This document shows, piece by piece, positions 31,390-33,205 of a stretch of 33,205 bases of DNA. The DNA comes from Candidatus Poseidonia sp. (lineage in GTDB: Archaea; Thermoplasmatota; Poseidoniia; Poseidoniales; Poseidoniaceae). Made by a program: the position numbers and the translations under genes. Within the stretch, counting starts at the first letter, position 1, and each line of letters opens with the position of its first letter. The stretch spans positions 1 to 33,205 of the forward strand of contig JADHPT010000016.1 in assembly GCA_016778305.1 (NCBI GenBank), given 5' to 3'. The notes under the pieces are model-generated. The model did no database searches and was not told the DNA's origin. It saw only the letters and a program-made list of their open reading frames with translations.

Positions 31390-33205
31390 TGTTCAAATGC
31401 TCCTTGGTATACACCTGTCCCATGGAACCTTTTGAACTCGCATGGGACCGCCAGCCGAATGACCGACAATGGAAGAAGCCAGAGGGCGATGATCCTCGTA
31501 CGCTCTATCAAATGCTCATGACGAGCGTGAGCCGATTTGGTGACTTACCGTGCTTCGGCTACATCCCTGAAAAGGACATGCCTCGAACCCATATCAACTA
31601 CAATCAATTTGGAGAACTCGCAACCTCTGTTGGCAAGCAACTCAATGCCGTCGGCGTCAAGGGTGGCGACCGTGTTGCCCTGATCCTCAACAATTCTGTT
31701 GAATGGGCTGCAATCGCTTACGGTGCAAACGGCATCGGTGCGGCTTACACCGCCATGTACACGCACCAACACGGACAAGAGTGGGCCTACATCCTCAACG
31801 ATTCAACACCCTCTCTTCTCGCCGTTGCAGATACAACGGTGCTCGACAAACTCGTTGAAAACTTGCCATCAGAAGCTAGCGGATGGCCCGCTTGTGGTGT
31901 TTTGCTGCTCGGAGAGGATGCTCCCAATGAACTCCCTCCCGAAGGAGTAGCCGTTCACAAGTGGTCTGAATTCGTCGCTGCTGGTCGCAAGGCGGATGAC
32001 TTTGAAATCGCAGACGACCCCTTTGCACTCAACACTCTCATCTACACTTCAGGTACAACCGGCAACCCAAAGGGTGTTATGCTGTCCAACTGGAATACGC
32101 TGTCAAACATTCTCTGCGTCCAATCCGCCTTCACCATCTACGTGGGTGACAAAAATGCTGCCTTCCTGCCTTGGGCCCACTCCTTCGGGTCCACCTTTGA
32201 CCTGCACTGGATGATTCGATGTGGTGTTCACATCAACTTGATTTCCGACTTGACCCGTATTGCAGACGAATGCATTGAGATCAAACCTGCAGTCCTGCTT
32301 GCCGTGCCCCGTGTGTGGAATAAGTTCTACGACCGTGTCAACGCTCAGTTTGAAAGCGCAACCGGCTTGAAGAAAGTCTTCGTCAACAAGGCACAGAAGT
32401 CAGCTGCCAAGCGTATTGCCAAGGCCGGCGTCGAATGTGATGCTGTCCCACCCAGTGGATTCTTTGACAAACTCTGGGACAAACTCGTTTGGGCCAAGGT
32501 TCGCGCCCGATTCGGTGGAAACATCCGCTTCTGTATGTCCGGTGCTGCGGCGCTCTCACCCGACGTGGCTGCTTTCATCCAAATGGTCGGCTTCAACTGC
32601 TACGAAGGATACGGTTTGACCGAGACTTCTCCCCTCGTTTCCGCCAATGGCTGGTCGGGTGCAGGCACGAGCAGACTCAACACCGTCGGCCTTGTTGCTA
32701 ACGGAGTAACCGTTACCATCGACACCGATGCATGGGACGACCCAGACCGATCTGATGAAGGTGAAATCATCGTTACCGGCCCCAACGTCATGATGGGATA
32801 TTGGAATAACGATGAAGCCACCAAGGAAGTTATCATTGAACCGGGTACCTTCCGCACCGGTGACTTGGGTAAGTTGACCGATGGATACCTCTCCATCACG
32901 GGCCGAGTGAAGTCCCAATTCAAGTTGGAAAACGGCAAGTATGTCTCTCCTTCCTCGCTTGAAGAAACGATCAAGCTCAACCCACTGATCGAACAATGTG
33001 TTCTTGACGGCCGTAACATGCTGAACACCTTCCTGGTTGCCCATCCTAACATGGATTCACTTCGTGCTGCTCTCAAGAAGGCAGGTATCGCAGCCCCTGA
33101 AGATGATGCAGCCCTCTGTGCCAGTGCAGAAGTTCGCTCCTTTGTGCTCGAGAACCTCAAGTCCAACAACATGAAAGCGCCCGATTGGAAAGGCTACGAA
33201 GTGGC
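31389..33205 (+). CDS. Long-chain acyl-CoA ligase / AMP-forming synthetase (3' partial)
   Basis: 605 residues are visible and the frame is open at the window edge. AMP-forming ligases activate fatty acids to acyl-CoA through an acyl-adenylate. Motifs in order: TLIYTSGTTGNPKGVMLS (P-loop-like A3, ~217-234), LPWAHSFGSTFDLHW, ILAVPRVW-type LLAVPRVWNKFYDRV, FCMSGAAALSPDVAAF, CYEGYGLTETSPLVS (A5), GEIIVTGPNVMMGYW, FRTGDLGKLTDGYLSITGR (A7/A8) and KLENGKYVSPSSLEE. The order and spacing are those of long-chain fatty-acyl-CoA ligases. Either the ATG at 31389 (TGATG overlap with the glycosylase stop, GGGGTG adjacent) or the ATG at 31422 is the start. The C-terminal lysine region lies at or beyond the window end. 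Confidence 0.92.
   Translation, partial: MFKCSLVYTCPMEPFELAWDRQPNDRQWKKPEGDDPRTLYQMLMTSVSRFGDLPCFGYIPEKDMPRTHINYNQFGELATSVGKQLNAVGVKGGDRVALILNNSVEWAAIAYGANGIGAAYTAMYTHQHGQEWAYILNDSTPSLLAVADTTVLDKLVENLPSEASGWPACGVLLLGEDAPNELPPEGVAVHKWSEFVAAGRKADDFEIADDPFALNTLIYTSGTTGNPKGVMLSNWNTLSNILCVQSAFTIYVGDKNAAFLPWAHSFGSTFDLHWMIRCGVHINLISDLTRIADECIEIKPAVLLAVPRVWNKFYDRVNAQFESATGLKKVFVNKAQKSAAKRIAKAGVECDAVPPSGFFDKLWDKLVWAKVRARFGGNIRFCMSGAAALSPDVAAFIQMVGFNCYEGYGLTETSPLVSANGWSGAGTSRLNTVGLVANGVTVTIDTDAWDDPDRSDEGEIIVTGPNVMMGYWNNDEATKEVIIEPGTFRTGDLGKLTDGYLSITGRVKSQFKLENGKYVSPSSLEETIKLNPLIEQCVLDGRNMLNTFLVAHPNMDSLRAALKKAGIAAPEDDAALCASAEVRSFVLENLKSNNMKAPDWKGYEV

Noticed and set aside
2-33205. tRNA, rRNA, insertion sequence, prophage or defence-system genes
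   Set aside because: No cloverleaf, transposase, integrase, phage structural, nuclease-defence or toxin-antitoxin signature was seen, and intergenic space is too short for an unseen RNA gene of ordinary size.

Overview
The window is a gene-dense archaeal chromosome segment. There are 24 protein genes, almost no gap over 100 bp, no RNA genes, no insertion sequences and no CRISPR. Archaeal origin is shown by NMD3, an exosome Csl4 subunit, an archaeal-type bifunctional phosphoglucose/phosphomannose isomerase, a KaiC-like ATPase, a SepF-like division protein and a METTL5-type rRNA methyltransferase. Three features together suggest a marine Thermoplasmatota of the Poseidoniales (Marine Group II) type: very large PKD/CARDB/subtilase surface proteins, a fatty acyl-CoA ligase and a Ccm haem-handling cluster. 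That placement is inference from gene content.

Layout. 1-4.1 kb: the 3' part of a large surface protein with PKD-like repeats, then a SepF-like protein, convergent with a Maf nucleotide pyrophosphatase. 4.2-5.0 kb: a single-domain KaiC-like ATPase with a non-canonical P-loop. 5.0-12.8 kb (minus strand): a run transcribed rhomboid protease, giant membrane-anchored subtilase, GlmS. 12.9-15.0 kb: a fused CcmA-CcmB ABC exporter, CcmC, and a 47-residue CcmD-like protein. 15.1-17.3 kb: NMD3 and the sugar-phosphate isomerase, overlapping by ATGA. 17.3-17.9 kb: an M23-type metallopeptidase on the minus strand. 18.0-22.1 kb: a polytopic membrane protein (probable GT-C type) coupled to a dolichyl-phosphate-sugar synthase-like GT2, then aspartate-semialdehyde dehydrogenase. 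22.1-27.4 kb: a run with an unknown Pro/Glu-rich protein, a small zinc ribbon, a METTL5 homologue, a Csl4 fused to two RRM domains, and a COG1031-type radical SAM protein. 27.4-30.6 kb: a repetitive, sequon-rich surface protein. 30.6 kb to the end: a SMUG1-family uracil-DNA glycosylase and an acyl-CoA ligase that runs off the window.

Functional picture. Three themes recur. The first is the envelope and its glycosylation: two surface proteins, two membrane proteases, the GT-C/GT2 pair, and GlmS supplying amino sugar. The second is RNA processing and ribosome biogenesis: NMD3, METTL5, Csl4-RRM. The third is cell division and nucleotide hygiene: SepF, Maf, SMUG1. The most unusual items are the Csl4-RRM-RRM fusion, a SMUG1 in an archaeon, the CcmA-CcmB fusion, and a codon-atypical domain inserted between DNA repeats in the 27.4-30.6 kb surface protein.
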